In this document: in pieces, positions 9,240 through 20,881 of the stretch
Numbering within the stretch: position 1 is the first letter of the stretch
How the letters are laid out: every line of letters starts with the position of its first letter
DNA from: Turbatrix aceti
Lineage: Eukaryota > Nematoda > Chromadorea > Rhabditida > Panagrolaimidae
Direction: 5' to 3'
Length of the DNA: 64,000 bases
Assembly: GCA_963969345.1 (NCBI GenBank)
Contig: OZ017770.1
Location: 3,853,246-3,917,245, forward strand
Notes under the pieces: model-generated
Databases searched by the model: none
The model's input: only the letters and a program-made list of their open reading frames with translations
Told to the model about the DNA's origin: nothing
Made by a program: the position numbers and the translations under genes

Positions 9240-10813
9240 AGTATTCAATGGGTAACTGTTACGAAGACTGCGACTAGCCGATGCAGCATGCATACAACGG
9301 AATTTTGCTCTTGTCAAGGCCTTGGAATCTATTAATAAAATTGTTCATGAATATGTTGTCCTTATTTGTATTATTGTATTCTAGGCCCCGGAAGTCGCCA
9401 CGAGAGATCGGCGGACTTGGTCGACGGACTTTCTTTCTCTTGCAACAAACTAATGCTAAAGATTTGTCGAGGTTAATATGATGATTGTAAAAGTGGTCGA
9501 AGAATCCGGCGAAATCCACTTCAAACATTTTCCCGTTATTTTTGTTGTTTGTTTGTGCATTCTTGTGTTTGCTTGAAGAAAAATTGTTCATGAAAAAAGT
9601 TTTGATACGAATAATGCGATCCACGCCAACTCAAATTGGCTTTGCGATATGAATTATTTCATAGATATAGTTCTGCGGATACTAAAAACAAAAAAAAATA
9701 GTGAAAATGCGCAAAGCGTCTTGCTTGTCATTTTTTATGGGTGTCAGAATGTAAAATTTCTCCGATTTTGCGTATTACTCCGCATCCAAGTAAAAGACGA
9801 TATTGAAACTTTGGCAAAGACAATGTAATACATTGTTTCGATCGAGCTGCTTTGTGGTTGCCTTGGACTAATGCGCGATGATGAGTTCAGCCAGTTGAGC
9901 GAGGGCTCGTGCTGTTACACCCGTGACTTTTATGCTTTTGTTTGACGCAATTTCCCCTTATAATAAATCGTGTCACATAGTTTTCGTGCATAGTATCGAT
10001 CAGGCACGAAAACGGGCCTAATTTTAAGCCCAAGTCCCTTCCCGAAATCATTGATTCTCTTTTATCCTCAAAAATATTAACCAATCGTTATCAAAATGAC
10101 GTAAAATACTGGGTTTTACTCAAAATACCCTGTTTTATATCCGCAGAGATATCTTGTGAAAAATAGCCAAAATACAGTTCATTTTCTTATTTTTTTACGT
10201 CGTTGATTGAATTTCGGGCCAAAACGGGCTTTTCCTGGCATACTGAAAAGTCACAGACCCCCCAAGACCGGCGGGCCATTTTTATTCTTGGTATCGCTCC
10301 CTTTTTTCATGTATTACCGTATACTTCAGGCGGCTGAGTTCTATTTTGAGACGTATACTGTATCTCATTTTTCTTCAGTTTTCCAACCAACGCTGTTTCT
10401 CTCCGTTGGGGCGGAGTGTTCTGCGGCCAGTAGCATTCTCAGGTCGCTCATCTGTCAACAGCGGCAGAATTTCTGCGGCCTTTACCTTGTGAATCATCAG
10501 TGCGCCCGGCGAAGCGATTCCCTGTGACAAAGGATTTTTTTTCTGCGCCCGTGACATTTGGCCGGTAGATCGACTCCGCACCCCGCCATAACGATGGGCA
10601 TCGTTAATAAATTCAAAAACATCCCTGTCTCGCTCGCGGAACTGTTTTTTTTGAATGCTGGTCAGGAAAAAAATGAGCAGTCGATGCTTTCTTTTCTGTA
10701 CGGCAACGCCCGAAATATGGTGGCTTGCTCTCATTCTGCGCCTAAATATGTTTCTTACGCGTTCGCGATCTTTCTTTCCGGTTTTTTTTACCATCTTTTC
10801 AATATTTTAGAGC
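9240..10813. other. intergenic region with a zen-4 exon fragment
   Basis: A/T-rich sequence without a supported gene. It holds an inverted exact copy of part of zen-4 exon 2 (9383-9412). Around 10005-10060 and 10205-10250 short GGGCC/GGCCC-containing segments face each other, perhaps remnants of an inverted-repeat element. An AACGAT-N4-ATCGTT hairpin lies near 10590. Confidence 0.5.
9383..9412 (-). repeat. 30-bp exact inverted copy of zen-4 coding sequence
   Basis: The reverse complement of 9383-9412 equals 6769-6798, inside zen-4 exon 2, over 30 bases with no mismatch. The similarity stops abruptly at both ends. There is no reading frame or splice signal here that would use it. Confidence 0.9.
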
Positions 10814-12035
10814 ATGCCGTTGTCTCCCGCTTATCATTTGGATATTATCCAAGAAGTTCTTAAGGCAAAAAAATGCAATGCCGTGGCTCTTAGAAACGTT
10901 GTCCTTTCCTCCCCTGAAATGTCCAACGCTTTTCACCTGTTTATGGAAAAAAGAGCCATTGAACACAACTTTATGCAAAATAAACGCACAAATGATTTCT
11001 TCTTCTCTTTATCTCTTGATAATGAAGACTACCTGCATACTACCTCGGGAAAAAGACTTTGGAAGGCTCGATATCACACCTGGCTTGCGGCTTTTACTCG
11101 CAATCTGATCGTATGCTTTTCTACGGAAAATGTATGTGATCAATTTTTGACGCGCGTACTCTGCCACAAAAGTAGGTAACTTTGTGCTTTCTTCGCTAAC
11201 GACATATCCTTTAAGAGCTCGTTGAGCTTGATTTGCTCGAGCCATTTCATGAAGATGTGTTTTCTCAGCCAGCAAAAGAACTGATGGGAATATGCAAAAT
11301 CTTGACAATTTATTCACACACCCGAATCGTTGAAACTAAGGTATTTTTACCTCGTTGCAGCGTGATTTGCTTGGGAGGTTTTCCAGAAGTTGGAAAGGCG
11401 ATTGACAAGAAGGTAACTAAATTGTATTTAACATAGTATATTTTTGAAAAGAATTTGAGTATACAATATCGACTGTTTAGTTGTCAGAAACATATTAAGT
11501 TTAACATGCATTTTTTCAGAGTATCAGAGGCAAATTCGGAGATGCAAACGTTTTGGTTGTTCAGTTTGTTCAACCATCGTCCATCTGTTACTACAATTTG
11601 ATTCTGTATGAGCACAAATCCCAACTCGCGCACATCTGTCATTATTATTTTTCCGTAAAAAACTTTGACGTTGTCAAAAACACCTCGTCGTGTGTGAAAA
11701 ATCTTCTCAAGAACCTCACGAAAAAGAAGCTTGTCACAATTGAGCTCAACTTTCTTGTGGAATCAACTAACGAATGTACTCATACGGAAATTTGGCAAGC
11801 TCTGTATTCGAAGTACACCGATTTTGGCGAATTTCTTTCGGCAATAATAACTCCAATCAAAGTCATAGCCACTTATTCTCTGAAATTTAGCACCGAAGGC
11901 ACAAGTAGCGACAAGTTTGGCCACAGCTTTCCTGCCACTGCTTTTGATATTACCCCTTGGAAGCTGACAAACCGCCAAACAAAATTGAGCGAAAATGCCG
12001 AGCTTTCGTTCATTATTGAAAGCATTGTCTCGTAA
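10814..12035 (+). CDS. hypothetical protein, no recognised domain
   Basis: The model uses exons 10814-11131, 11218-11412 and 11520-12035, for 342 residues. An alternative first donor at 11111 keeps the same frame and removes seven codons. The protein is mixed alpha/beta in character, Lys- and Asn-rich in the middle, with no signal peptide or membrane segment. It ends after a Ser/Thr-rich stretch at 12033-12035. The ATG lies three bases after a TTTTAG acceptor, consistent with trans-splicing. A GTAAGG and a TTTTGTTTAG at 12032-12080 could be a 3' UTR intron. I do not recognise a family. Confidence 0.6.
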
Positions 12036-12344
12036 GGTACGTTGATTTTGAGTTTTCCTTAAATTATTATTTTTGTTTAGATGATCTATCGGGACGCGGT
12101 CCTTCGGTTTGAAAATGTAACCGGCTTCATCGACCGCATCACCAAGCATCGTCTATTTTTTCTCTTTTCTTAATTGTCTAGAAATGTGCTTCGTAATTTC
12201 TGTTATCGCTGAGTGAGTTTAGATGGCCTAGGCACGCGTTTCTTGCCCTTTAATAATGTAATCTACATCATCGACAGCATCGCCAGGCATCGTCTCTTTT
12301 TTCCCGTTTTTGTTTTGTAAGAAAAAATATTGTATTCAAAGAAC

Positions 12345-12886
12345 CAGTGTTGTCGGGTTCGGAAATTTTTCACGTAACCCGACCCGAACCCCTACCCCGA
12401 ACCCGAAATTTTCGAGTAACTCGACCCGAACTTGAACCTGAACACGAAAATTTCGGGTTACCCGACCCAAATCCAAACCCGAACTCGAAGAATTCGAATA
12501 ACCCGACCCGAAACCCCGAATTTTCGGATTCGGGGCGGGTTACCTGAAAAACCCGACCCAAAACCCAAAATTTTTTTTTCATAAAATTTATATTTTTTTC
12601 TAATATGCTAATATAACAAATATTGCGTCTTCAGAAACGAATTTTTGGCTTTTCTAACGGTTTTTTTTCAACTTTTTTTCACATGTTGACTTTTTTTTCG
12701 GGTTCTCAAACCCGAAAATTTTGAGAACCCTTCCCGAAACCGTATCCCGAACCCGAAAATTTCGGATTACCCGACCCAAACCCAAACCTAAACTCAAAAA
12801 ATTTAAGTAACCGGCCCCGAAACCCTGAATTTTCGAGTCGGGTTCGGGTCGGGTCGGATTTCGGGTCGGATAACCCGACAACACTG
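12345..12886. mobile_element. hAT-type MITE with pentamer/hexamer interior
   Basis: A 542 bp element begins CAGTGTTGTCGGGTT and ends with its exact 15-bp inverted repeat. It is flanked by CAAAGAAC and CAAAGAAG, an 8-bp target duplication with one mismatch. The TIR starting CAG and the 8-bp duplication are hAT hallmarks. The interior has no gene; it is two blocks of degenerate ACCCGA / CCCGAACCCGAAA units, one near each end, with an A/T-rich centre. A shorter relative is at 43648-43821. Confidence 0.8.
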
Positions 12887-14051
12887 CAAAGAAGAGGAGA
12901 ATTTCAGATTTTTATGCACCGAAACGCAGCCCGCCGTAGTTCCTCCTTGTGAATTTACATAATGACTGTATCCGCTGATTGCGATCAAAGTTTTATTGTA
13001 ACGTTTTTTTTGTTTTTCTATGATCGTCAATCGACCGCATAAAAGCCTCTGGCTCTTTTTTTATCACGTTTCATTTTTTTTTCAAATTGAAGTTTTTTTA
13101 ATAAAATGTTTTTGGTACTGGCTTGGTACAATTCTTAGAATCCAAATTGTCACAGTGGGCCTCACTCTTGGTGTTTGTACAAAAATATGATATGAAAGGC
13201 ATACGCATGTGCGCAAACCATACATAAAGCCCAGTGGGCTTGAATTTTGAACAAGGATATCAGTAAATCGATGATTTCTGTAAACGTAGGCAATAAGACT
13301 CAATGGGTTCTTTTCTAGCAGGTTTTTCATGCTATAACAAAACTCACTGAAAATTTTAGCCCTCTACCGTGGCTGGATCAAATGCTTTGGCCGCGACCAT
13401 ATTGTAAAAATAGCAATTTTCAATAGCATATTCATTCGCACCCCAAAACTAATAATTTTTCTTACTTGAGACATTAAAATGCTCCGAGGTGCGTTCAACG
13501 AATTTTCGACACATAATAAAACCATCGGCCGCTCTCTCTACAGTGTGCCGTATTTGACATGAGCAATTTGGAACCCAACACTTGCAAGAACGTTTATTGC
13601 GTTCAGAAGTCAAATAAAGGTGTTGCCTGATATGATATACCTGATATGTGATTGCTAAAAAGCAGTTCAGTCCAGGGCTTTTTTTACGCTCTGTAACAAA
13701 AATTTGCTTTCTTTTTTTTGGCATACGACGACGCTCACCGTAGATAACCTGTGAAATATTCGAGCGTTGTCGCGGTTACTAGCGTTATTACTTGTCATCC
13801 AAACAAGCTGATAGTGACAGTGGCTGATTGAGGCTGATCGGCTCTTTTGACAGACATAGAGGGCTTAAAGATGGATGGAGTCAATTCGATATCTTCCTCT
13901 GCTGATAACAAGAATAGATAGTGTAAATCCGCTGTTAAATTTTGTTTTTGCAGACTCATACAAAAGTAGCAGGGGCACATTAGCATAACTTTTACCGATT
14001 TTCGATAAGTGTGTATGGAAAAACTCCTAAAACCACTATTTTTTACACTAC
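12887..14051. other. intergenic, no gene seen
   Basis: A/T-rich sequence between two transposon-like elements. Small open frames occur on the minus strand (for example 13449-13724), but no domain, signal peptide or chain of splice sites supports a gene. Confidence 0.4.
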
Positions 14052-15709
14052 ATATAAGACGCAGACCTTAAAAATTTTTTTCTACCTTGGTTTTTTCTGC
14101 ATATTTTTAGAATTTTACTTCTAGAAGAAGTTTGACGCATGAAAAACGACATTTTTTTACATGGCTTCAAAAATTTCAATCACTTCACCTTTTTGCGTCA
14201 TTTTGGCTACAAAACTTCTGAACTATTTTACAGAAGTAAAATGCTGAAAAATCAACGTTTTTCCTGCCGACACTTGGGCAAGAAGTTAATTCGCATTTAT
14301 TGTGATAAAATCGAACAATGGTTTGTAACGCCACGTTTTATTAAAATACGTTATTTTTGTACAATTCGTTGATGCACTGGGAGCTCATTTCATTTACTTG
14401 CGTTTCATTTTCATTTTCTTCTTTGCAACGAACAAAAAACACAAAAAGAAACAAAAACAGTGATACAGGCATCATTGTTTTTGCCTGCATCACTGCATCA
14501 CGAACGAGCAAGGCAATTTGGCCAACTCCGCCAAATCGCCTTGCTCGTGATGCAGTGATGCGATTTGGCGTATTTGGCCAAATCGCCCGCTGCGAGAGTA
14601 CTCGACGCGCACGCAACCAGAAGTTGAGCGAGCTTTTTTTGCGTTTGTTTTTTAAAAGTGATATCTGTTCGTCGGCATTTTTCGTGTATTCATAGTTGTT
14701 TCTTCGTTTTGGCCTTTTCCAATGTTATTAAGCTCAGTCTGGCGAGTCCAAACCGTTGTTTATCTGAGTTGATTGCTTTACTGCAAAGCTCAGTACATCG
14801 CTTCAAAATCATCAATTTTTTTCTGGATCTAAAAGTGAACGTTTTTGAGTTTATACAACACTGCGACCTACTCTACACTCGGCGGGAAAACCAAAACAAC
14901 CAAAAAACTCAAAAACGTTCACTTTTGGATCCAGAATGATTGAAAATGCATAAAAAAATTTGATGTTTTTGAAGCGATGTACTGAGCTTTGCAGTAAAGC
15001 AATCAACTCAGATAAACAACGGTTTGGACTCGCCAGACTGAGCTTAATAACATTGGAAAAGGCCAAAACGAAGAAACAACTATGAATACACGAAAAATGC
15101 CGACGAACAGATATCACTTTCAAAAAACAAACGCAAAAAAAGCTCGCTCAACTTCTGGTTGCGTGCGCGTCGAGTACTCTCGCAGCGGGCGATTTGGCCA
15201 AATACGCCAAATCGCGCAAATCGCATCACTGCATCACGAGCAAGGCGATTTGGCGGAGTTGGCCGATTTGGCGGAGTTGGCCAAATCGCCTTGCTCGTGA
15301 TGCAGTGATGCAGGCAAAAACAGTGATGACTGTTTTTGTTCGGTTTTCTTCATTTTTGCGTATAAAGAATATTTATAGGAGTTATGAACAAGAAAAAAGC
15401 AAATATTCATACCTGCCAGTACAGAATAACAAATACATCAAAAATATATCGAATTGCGTCAAATCGATGAAATGACGTATGCATGGATGTTATAATCTAT
15501 TTTTTGTCCAATTTTCCTTCGATATCGTTATTTGAACAAGTGTTTTCAAAAAACACCAAAAAAGAGTTGTTTTACGCCGAGGCCCAAACTCAGACGTTAT
15601 TTTGACATAAAACACAAAAATCTGAAATCTGTGACGTCACAATTCGTGACTGAAAAAACGTTCAAAAAAACCAAGGTAGAAAAAAATTTTTAAGGTCTGC
15701 GTCTTATAT
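14052..15709. mobile_element. 1.66 kb foldback element
   Basis: Outer arms of about 50 bp (TATAAGACGCAGACC...) are inverted at 14052 and 15709 and end in TA dinucleotides, as for Tc1/mariner-type insertion. Inside, a second and much longer palindrome runs from about 14447-14870 against 14890-15340. Its short repeats of GATTTGGC and CTTGCTCGTGATGCAGTGATGC differ in copy number between arms. The centre is a short spacer near 14870-14890. No transposase frame is present; the same 49-residue frame is open on both arms in opposite orientation, as a palindrome requires. The element is therefore non-autonomous. Confidence 0.8.
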
Positions 15710-17303
15710 ATTTAGATGGATTGATGTGTCATCGATTTTTAGTGTGACAAACTAAGCATATCGCTTGTAAAAGCTCATTAAAATGTTTGACGAAATGTTG
15801 CAATTAAAATGAAAAACTATTTATGTAAAACGAATTTTTTCACAATAATGCTTATTAAAAAATCACGATGTTCGTAAACCACATCACTGCCATCGATTGT
15901 CGAACTGCATCTGTAATAAAACAATTTACTGCCAACCTTATGTGACATTTGTTTTTTTTATCACTAAATGTTTGACTGATGATGTCCGGATTTATTTGTT
16001 AACACTTTTTTGACTACAAAACTGGTTGCCGAAAATAAAAAAAATTTACGACCCCGGAAGCATTATCAGCGAACAAACGTATCTTTTCACTCAAAAAGGT
16101 AAATTATTGTTTTTCGTATAGGAATGCGTCTGCCGGATGATACATGCAATTAAAAAACAAAAATGAAAAAAAACAGTTCCACTACTATTGTGCAAATGTG
16201 GTTACTCCAACAGGAAAACCATTTGTGGGTAAAACATCATTTTTTTACGATTTAAGATGCTGTAACTAGATAAACCTCTTTTTACGTTCTCTTTTTCATT
16301 GTGCAGTTAAATCAACGTTTTTGGCAGATGTTTTTTGATACTGGTTTGGATTTTCTTGCTGTGCACTATTTTTGAAAACAAGAAATGTAATACGCATCTA
16401 CAGGTGAAACGAATAATTTTTTACAATATCCTATTATTTAGAGAATTTTTTGCTTGTAAGACAAATCATAAACTTTGAGAAGGAACCGCACCACGCTAAA
16501 TGTAACGCTTAATTTAACCACTTGATTTGGGTGCGCTCTGATCTTTGTAGCGTCCATGAAGTGTGGCATTCCAATGTCTCGACTCGTTGACAAACGTTTT
16601 GGAACTTATTTTGATACCTTTGATTGCAAATACAACAAAATTACTTGCTCCTGATGTTCGCATCATTTTGCGACATGGGTAGACGGGGGGGGGGGACAGA
16701 CAGCACAGCCGCCTTTTTTTCTTTTGAAGATTGTAAATTACTTCCTTATTACATTATTTTAGTTGACAAACTAGTAAAATCGCACGTTTGAATGCAAATC
16801 ATTTGACCGAAACTGATTAGCTATAGCCAGTAAAGAGGAAGCCAAACGTGAATCAAAGGCAATCAACAGAAGATAAATTTTGACAACATTAAAATTATGT
16901 TCGTTACGCAAGCCAATTCAAGGCAAACAGCAGGAATTCATATGCAGAAGAAATTACACCGAAAAAAACACCGCAACGTTAAGTATTTTCCCTAAAGGCT
17001 TTACATTCTGCTGCTAGCTGGTAAAATCCAGATTATGGAGACAAAAAACCACTGCCGAAATGTATCAATGTCATGAAAAGTTTTTTGACACAGTTCAATA
17101 GTTGCATGCAAGACGTGATTAATGTTTTTTGGTTAGATCTCATCATGAAAACTTGGATAAAAAAAAGTCAAAGAAAAAATTATCACTAACGGTGAGACGC
17201 CAAACGAGTAAAAAACAACAAAAACCGGTTACCGACGCTGAACGCACTCGTAGAACAATCGACGCGATGACGATGGAAGCATACGGCGTGAAAGGGGGAA
17301 GCA
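15710..17303. other. intergenic region upstream of collagen
   Basis: About 1.6 kb of A/T-rich DNA with a 10-base G run near 16685. No gene was recognised. The final part should hold the control region of the collagen gene starting at 17382. Confidence 0.4.
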
Positions 17304-17311
17304 TATTTAAG
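17304..17311 (+). promoter_or_regulatory. TATA-like box TATTTAAG
   Basis: TATTTAAG lies 71 bp before the collagen ATG at 17382, in the same context (TATTTAAGGGC) as the precursor gene at 1139. Confidence 0.6.
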
Positions 17312-17381
17312 GGCTGCTCGCACAGCATTTCAGGCAGTGTACAGAGACATCCAACACAGGAGTCGCTAGCACCAATCCAAT

Positions 17382-18298
17382 ATGGAGTTCGAAAACAGAA
17401 TCAAGGCTTATCGCTTTGTCTCGTACTCAGCGGTGGCCTTCTCCATCGTTTCGGTGCTTTCGGTATGCGTCACCCTGCCGATGGTGCACAACTACGTGCA
17501 CGAAGTTGGCCGTCAAATGGACCAACAGCTCCTCTTCTGCCAGGTAAGCTGAAGCTTGCATCTCAAGCTTCTTTCTTATCTCTCTACTTTCAGGGATCCG
17601 CCAAGGATATCTGGTCTGAGGTCAGCACCCTCAAGATGATCCCCGTTGCACACAACCGCACAGCCCGTCAAGCTGGCAACGACTGCAACGCTTGCTGCTC
17701 TGGTGGTGAACCCGGACCCGCTGGTCCTCCCGGCAACGCCGGTCCCCCCGGCAAGGACGGCGCTCCCGGTGCTCCCGGCAACGCTGGTGCCCCGGCTGTT
17801 GCTCCCTGCCCCACCGCCGAGCCCCCACCATGCAAGCCTTGCCCCGGCGGTCCTCCCGGCCCTCCCGGCCCTGCTGGTCCCCCTGGCCCCGCTGGCGGTG
17901 CTGGCCCCGCTGGTCCCGATGGCGGCCCTGCTGCTCCTGGCGAACCCGGCCCGAAGGGTCCTCCCGGCCCCCCTGGTCCCGATGGTCAGCCTGGTGCTCC
18001 TGGCAACGACGGAGCTGCCGCTCAGTCCGAAGGTGTTCAGCCCGGTCCCCCTGGCCCCGCCGGTCAAGCTGGTCCCCCCGGTCCTCCCGGCCCCGCTGGC
18101 AACCCTGGCTCCGACGGCCCCGCTGGTCCTCCCGGCCCCGCTGGTCCCGCTGGCCCCGACGGCAACCCCGGCAACGACGGCAACCCAGGTGCTCCCGGTC
18201 AGCCCGGTACTCCCGGCCAACCTGGCGAAAAGGGTATCTGCCCCAAGTATTGCGCCATCGACGGTGGTGTCTTCTTCGAAGACGGTACTCGCCGATAA
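17382..18298 (+). CDS. cuticle collagen, [16 protein letters not shown] type
   Basis: Exons 17382-17543 and 17594-18298 encode 288 residues. The first 54 residues form the nematode cuticle collagen N-terminal domain: [20 protein letters not shown] begins a hydrophobic stretch that serves as signal anchor. HNRTAR is the R-x-x-R processing site for a BLI-4-type protease. CNACC opens the first Gly-X-Y block, which is broken by a [14 protein letters not shown] segment, then by a short AAQSEG interruption. The C-terminus [17 protein letters not shown] is a signature of one cuticle collagen subgroup. Chains of this type trimerise and are secreted by the hypodermis into the cuticle. AATAAA is near 18599. 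Confidence 0.92.
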
Positions 18299-18609
18299 GC
18301 TTCTCTTGGAGCGACTGGTCACAACCTCTTGCATCCAGTCTCAATCTACATTCATTGCTGCCATCTTTGCGTGTCTCTTTATTGTTAGTACTGGCACTGC
18401 CAAAAAGTAGTACATAAACTTGACATCGTACAAATCTTGTGAAAGAAGAGGGGAATCACACATACAAAACAAATGTAAAAAATTATTTAAAAAACTATTC
18501 AAAATTGCAGTACAGCAGTTCAAAGAATTCAGAAAAATCTGAAAAAATGAAAAAAGATAGCGACAAAAATTGTGAAATGTTATTCTTGAAAAACAAACAA
18601 TAAATGTTA

Positions 18610-19290
18610 TCTATAAAAATGTTTTGCCAATCATAAATAATTGTGTACCAGTTTTGTGAACCCTAAGCAATTGAAAAAATGAACGCAACAAAAACATAAA
18701 AACGGTACCAGATACAAAAACCAGTTGAATAACAAAGCTTGAAGCATACCATGATTATTTCCTTTACAACGATCTTGCCGAATTGGATGAAAATTGATAT
18801 AATCGTAAATTGCCTTTAGTCTTTTTTTTTTTGAAAAATGTGTTAGCGATATATTAAGTCGTGATGGCTACCAAACCAGCTTTATCAAAGCGTTTCAAGA
18901 ATACTTTGAGCACAGAATCGTATTCAACGAGGTCGACGACGTTTAACGGATGTCAAAAAAGACGAAACATAAAGGAAACAGGTATTTTTGTGTCAAGTAG
19001 TAGTAGATGTTCACGCATCATCAGTATCTTTTACTCACATCAATTACGACTCTCGCGTTCCAGTATATTGTGCTTTTTTTACAGCTGTCTTTTTTTTGGC
19101 GTCTTTTTTTTGTTGTCTAATGAACTGTGATTGATCAGCGGTTTGAAATCGCTTCTACTAAAACGGTAAAAAAACGACTCAGAGACCAGAACTGGTTGGA
19201 GAAATCACGCACAAACGCGTGGAGCCCTAAGGGCAAGGAAGAAAAACTGAGAACTAAGGACCGCCTGTTCAAATTGTCTATCGAAAGGCA
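18610..19290. other. intergenic region between collagens
   Basis: A/T-rich spacer of about 680 bp; small open frames only. It carries the upstream region of the second collagen gene. Confidence 0.45.
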
Positions 19291-19300
19291 TATATATAAG
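19291..19300 (+). promoter_or_regulatory. TATA box TATATATAAG
   Basis: TATATATAAG lies 37 bp before the collagen ATG at 19338, leaving room for only a very short 5' UTR. Confidence 0.7.
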
Positions 19301-19337
19301 ACGTATCCTTTTCTGCTAACATCAGGACTCAGCAATC

Positions 19338-20280
19338 ATGAGTGAATCAAAGATTGTTGTCGGCATCGCTTCGGCGTGCTCGACCCTGGCCCTTGTTGCC
19401 TGCTTCGTTGTCATCCCTCAGCTCTACAACACCATCAACGAGATGAACGAACGCGTCCAGGACGGAGTTCAGATCTTCCGTGCTGACACTGACAACGCAT
19501 GGACCCAGCTCATGGATGTCCAGCTTACCGTCACTCCTCCCTCGAAGCCCCGTGAGAACCCCTTCAACAGCATCTTCCGCCAGAAGCGTCAGGCCGGTCT
19601 TCCCGCCTGGTGCCAGTGCGAGCCCGTCAAGATCACCTGCCCCGCCGGTCCCCCCGGTCCTCCCGGACCCGCTGGTCCTCCCGGCGCTCCCGGCAACCCC
19701 GGCCCCGCTGGCCCCGATGGTGCCCCTGGTGAGGCTGCTGCTCCTTGCGCTCAAGAACAACACGACTGCATCCAGTGCCCCGCTGGCCCCGCTGGCCCTG
19801 CTGGTCCCGACGGTATGTTAACACACAACTCAAAGAAAGCAATTTTAACGAATTCCAATTTCAGGTCCTCCCGGTCCTGCTGGTGAAGCTGGTCCTCCCG
19901 GCCCTGCTGGCAACCCTGGCGCCGCTGGTCCCCCTGGCCCCGCTGGTCCTCCTGGTGATGCTGGACCGTCTGGCAACCCTGGTGCTGATGGTGCTCCCGG
20001 TAACGCTGGTGCCGATGGCGTTCGCGGTGTTGGCGAGCCTGGCCCCGCTGGCCCCAATGGCAACCCTGGCCCCGCTGGTCCCGCTGGTCCCGACGGTCAG
20101 CCTGGTCCCGCTGGCGAAGCTGGTCCCGCTGGTCCTCCCGGCCCCGCTGGTGCTCCTGGCAACCCCGGAACCGACGGACAGCCCGGTGCTCCTGGCGGTC
20201 CCGGCCTCCCTGGTTCGGATGCCGCTTACTGTCCCTGCCCGCCTCGTTCGACGGTCTTCGTCCAGCGTGCTCGCTCTTAA
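19338..20280 (+). CDS. cuticle collagen, CPCPPRS type
   Basis: Exons 19338-19812 and 19865-20280 encode 296 residues. A hydrophobic segment (residues 5-30) is followed by the processing site RQKR at the end of the N-terminal domain. WCQCEP precedes the first Gly-X-Y block, which is broken by a [11 protein letters not shown] cluster. A long second Gly-X-Y block follows, split by the intron within a Gly codon and broken by VRGVGEPG. The C-terminus is AYCPCPPRS followed by a short tail. The Cys pattern places it in another collagen subgroup than its neighbour at 17382, so the pair is not a recent tandem duplicate. The role is cuticle structure, as known for the family. Confidence 0.92.
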
Positions 20281-20881
20281 ATTGTCAAACAGGATTCCCC
20301 CTGGTTGGCAACAACCGGCGGTTGTAGTCCTCATTGCATTATTTGCAAGCACGAGTAAACATCTTTAGTATAGAAATCTGTGTATCTGTGTACAGGGGAA
20401 GGAACATGGGGAATCGGAGCAAAAAGGAAACGAAAAAATGCAATAATCGTCGAAATTTGTGTTGCGACAGATACATTCGGCAATCTGGTACTGGTACTCG
20501 GTTGTGTTGATTGTATCGATGTCGTAAACGAAAAGTACATACAAATCGTTCCTTGTTTTTGTTGCTTTTTTCTCACAACATGTACGTGTGCTGGAATATC
20601 TTCCGACGTTGAGACACATAATCAGTTTTTCTAAATCTCTGCTAGAAAGAAAAGCGGCTTGATCCTGGAGGTCTTTGCTTTGCATTTTTCGGCGGCTTTA
20701 CTTTGAGCAAGACCTAATTGAATACAAAAAACACCAACGAAATCGCATCGCATACTGTGTTTTTGTCCCCTAAATTTTCTTCCCATTTTTTAAAGCGTCT
20801 TTATTACCCATTTTGAATTCTAAAATATTCCATCATCATTTTATTTGCTACAGAAAAATTTTACAGTGCATTCTTGTCACA
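20281..20881. other. convergent spacer
   Basis: 600 bp between the collagen stop and the EGF gene on the minus strand. A minus-strand AATAAA (TTTATT at 20840-20845) fits the EGF gene. No other feature is clear. Confidence 0.4.

Noticed and set aside
12347..12884. Frames rich in RVTRPE / PTRNP
   Set aside because: They are translations of the MITE's degenerate CCCGAA units.
14658..15123. Two similar frames with CIHSCFFVLAFSN on opposite strands
   Set aside because: They are the two arms of the foldback palindrome, not a duplicated gene.
17576..18344. Antisense frames over the first collagen
   Set aside because: Shadows of the Gly-X-Y repeat with no independent evidence.
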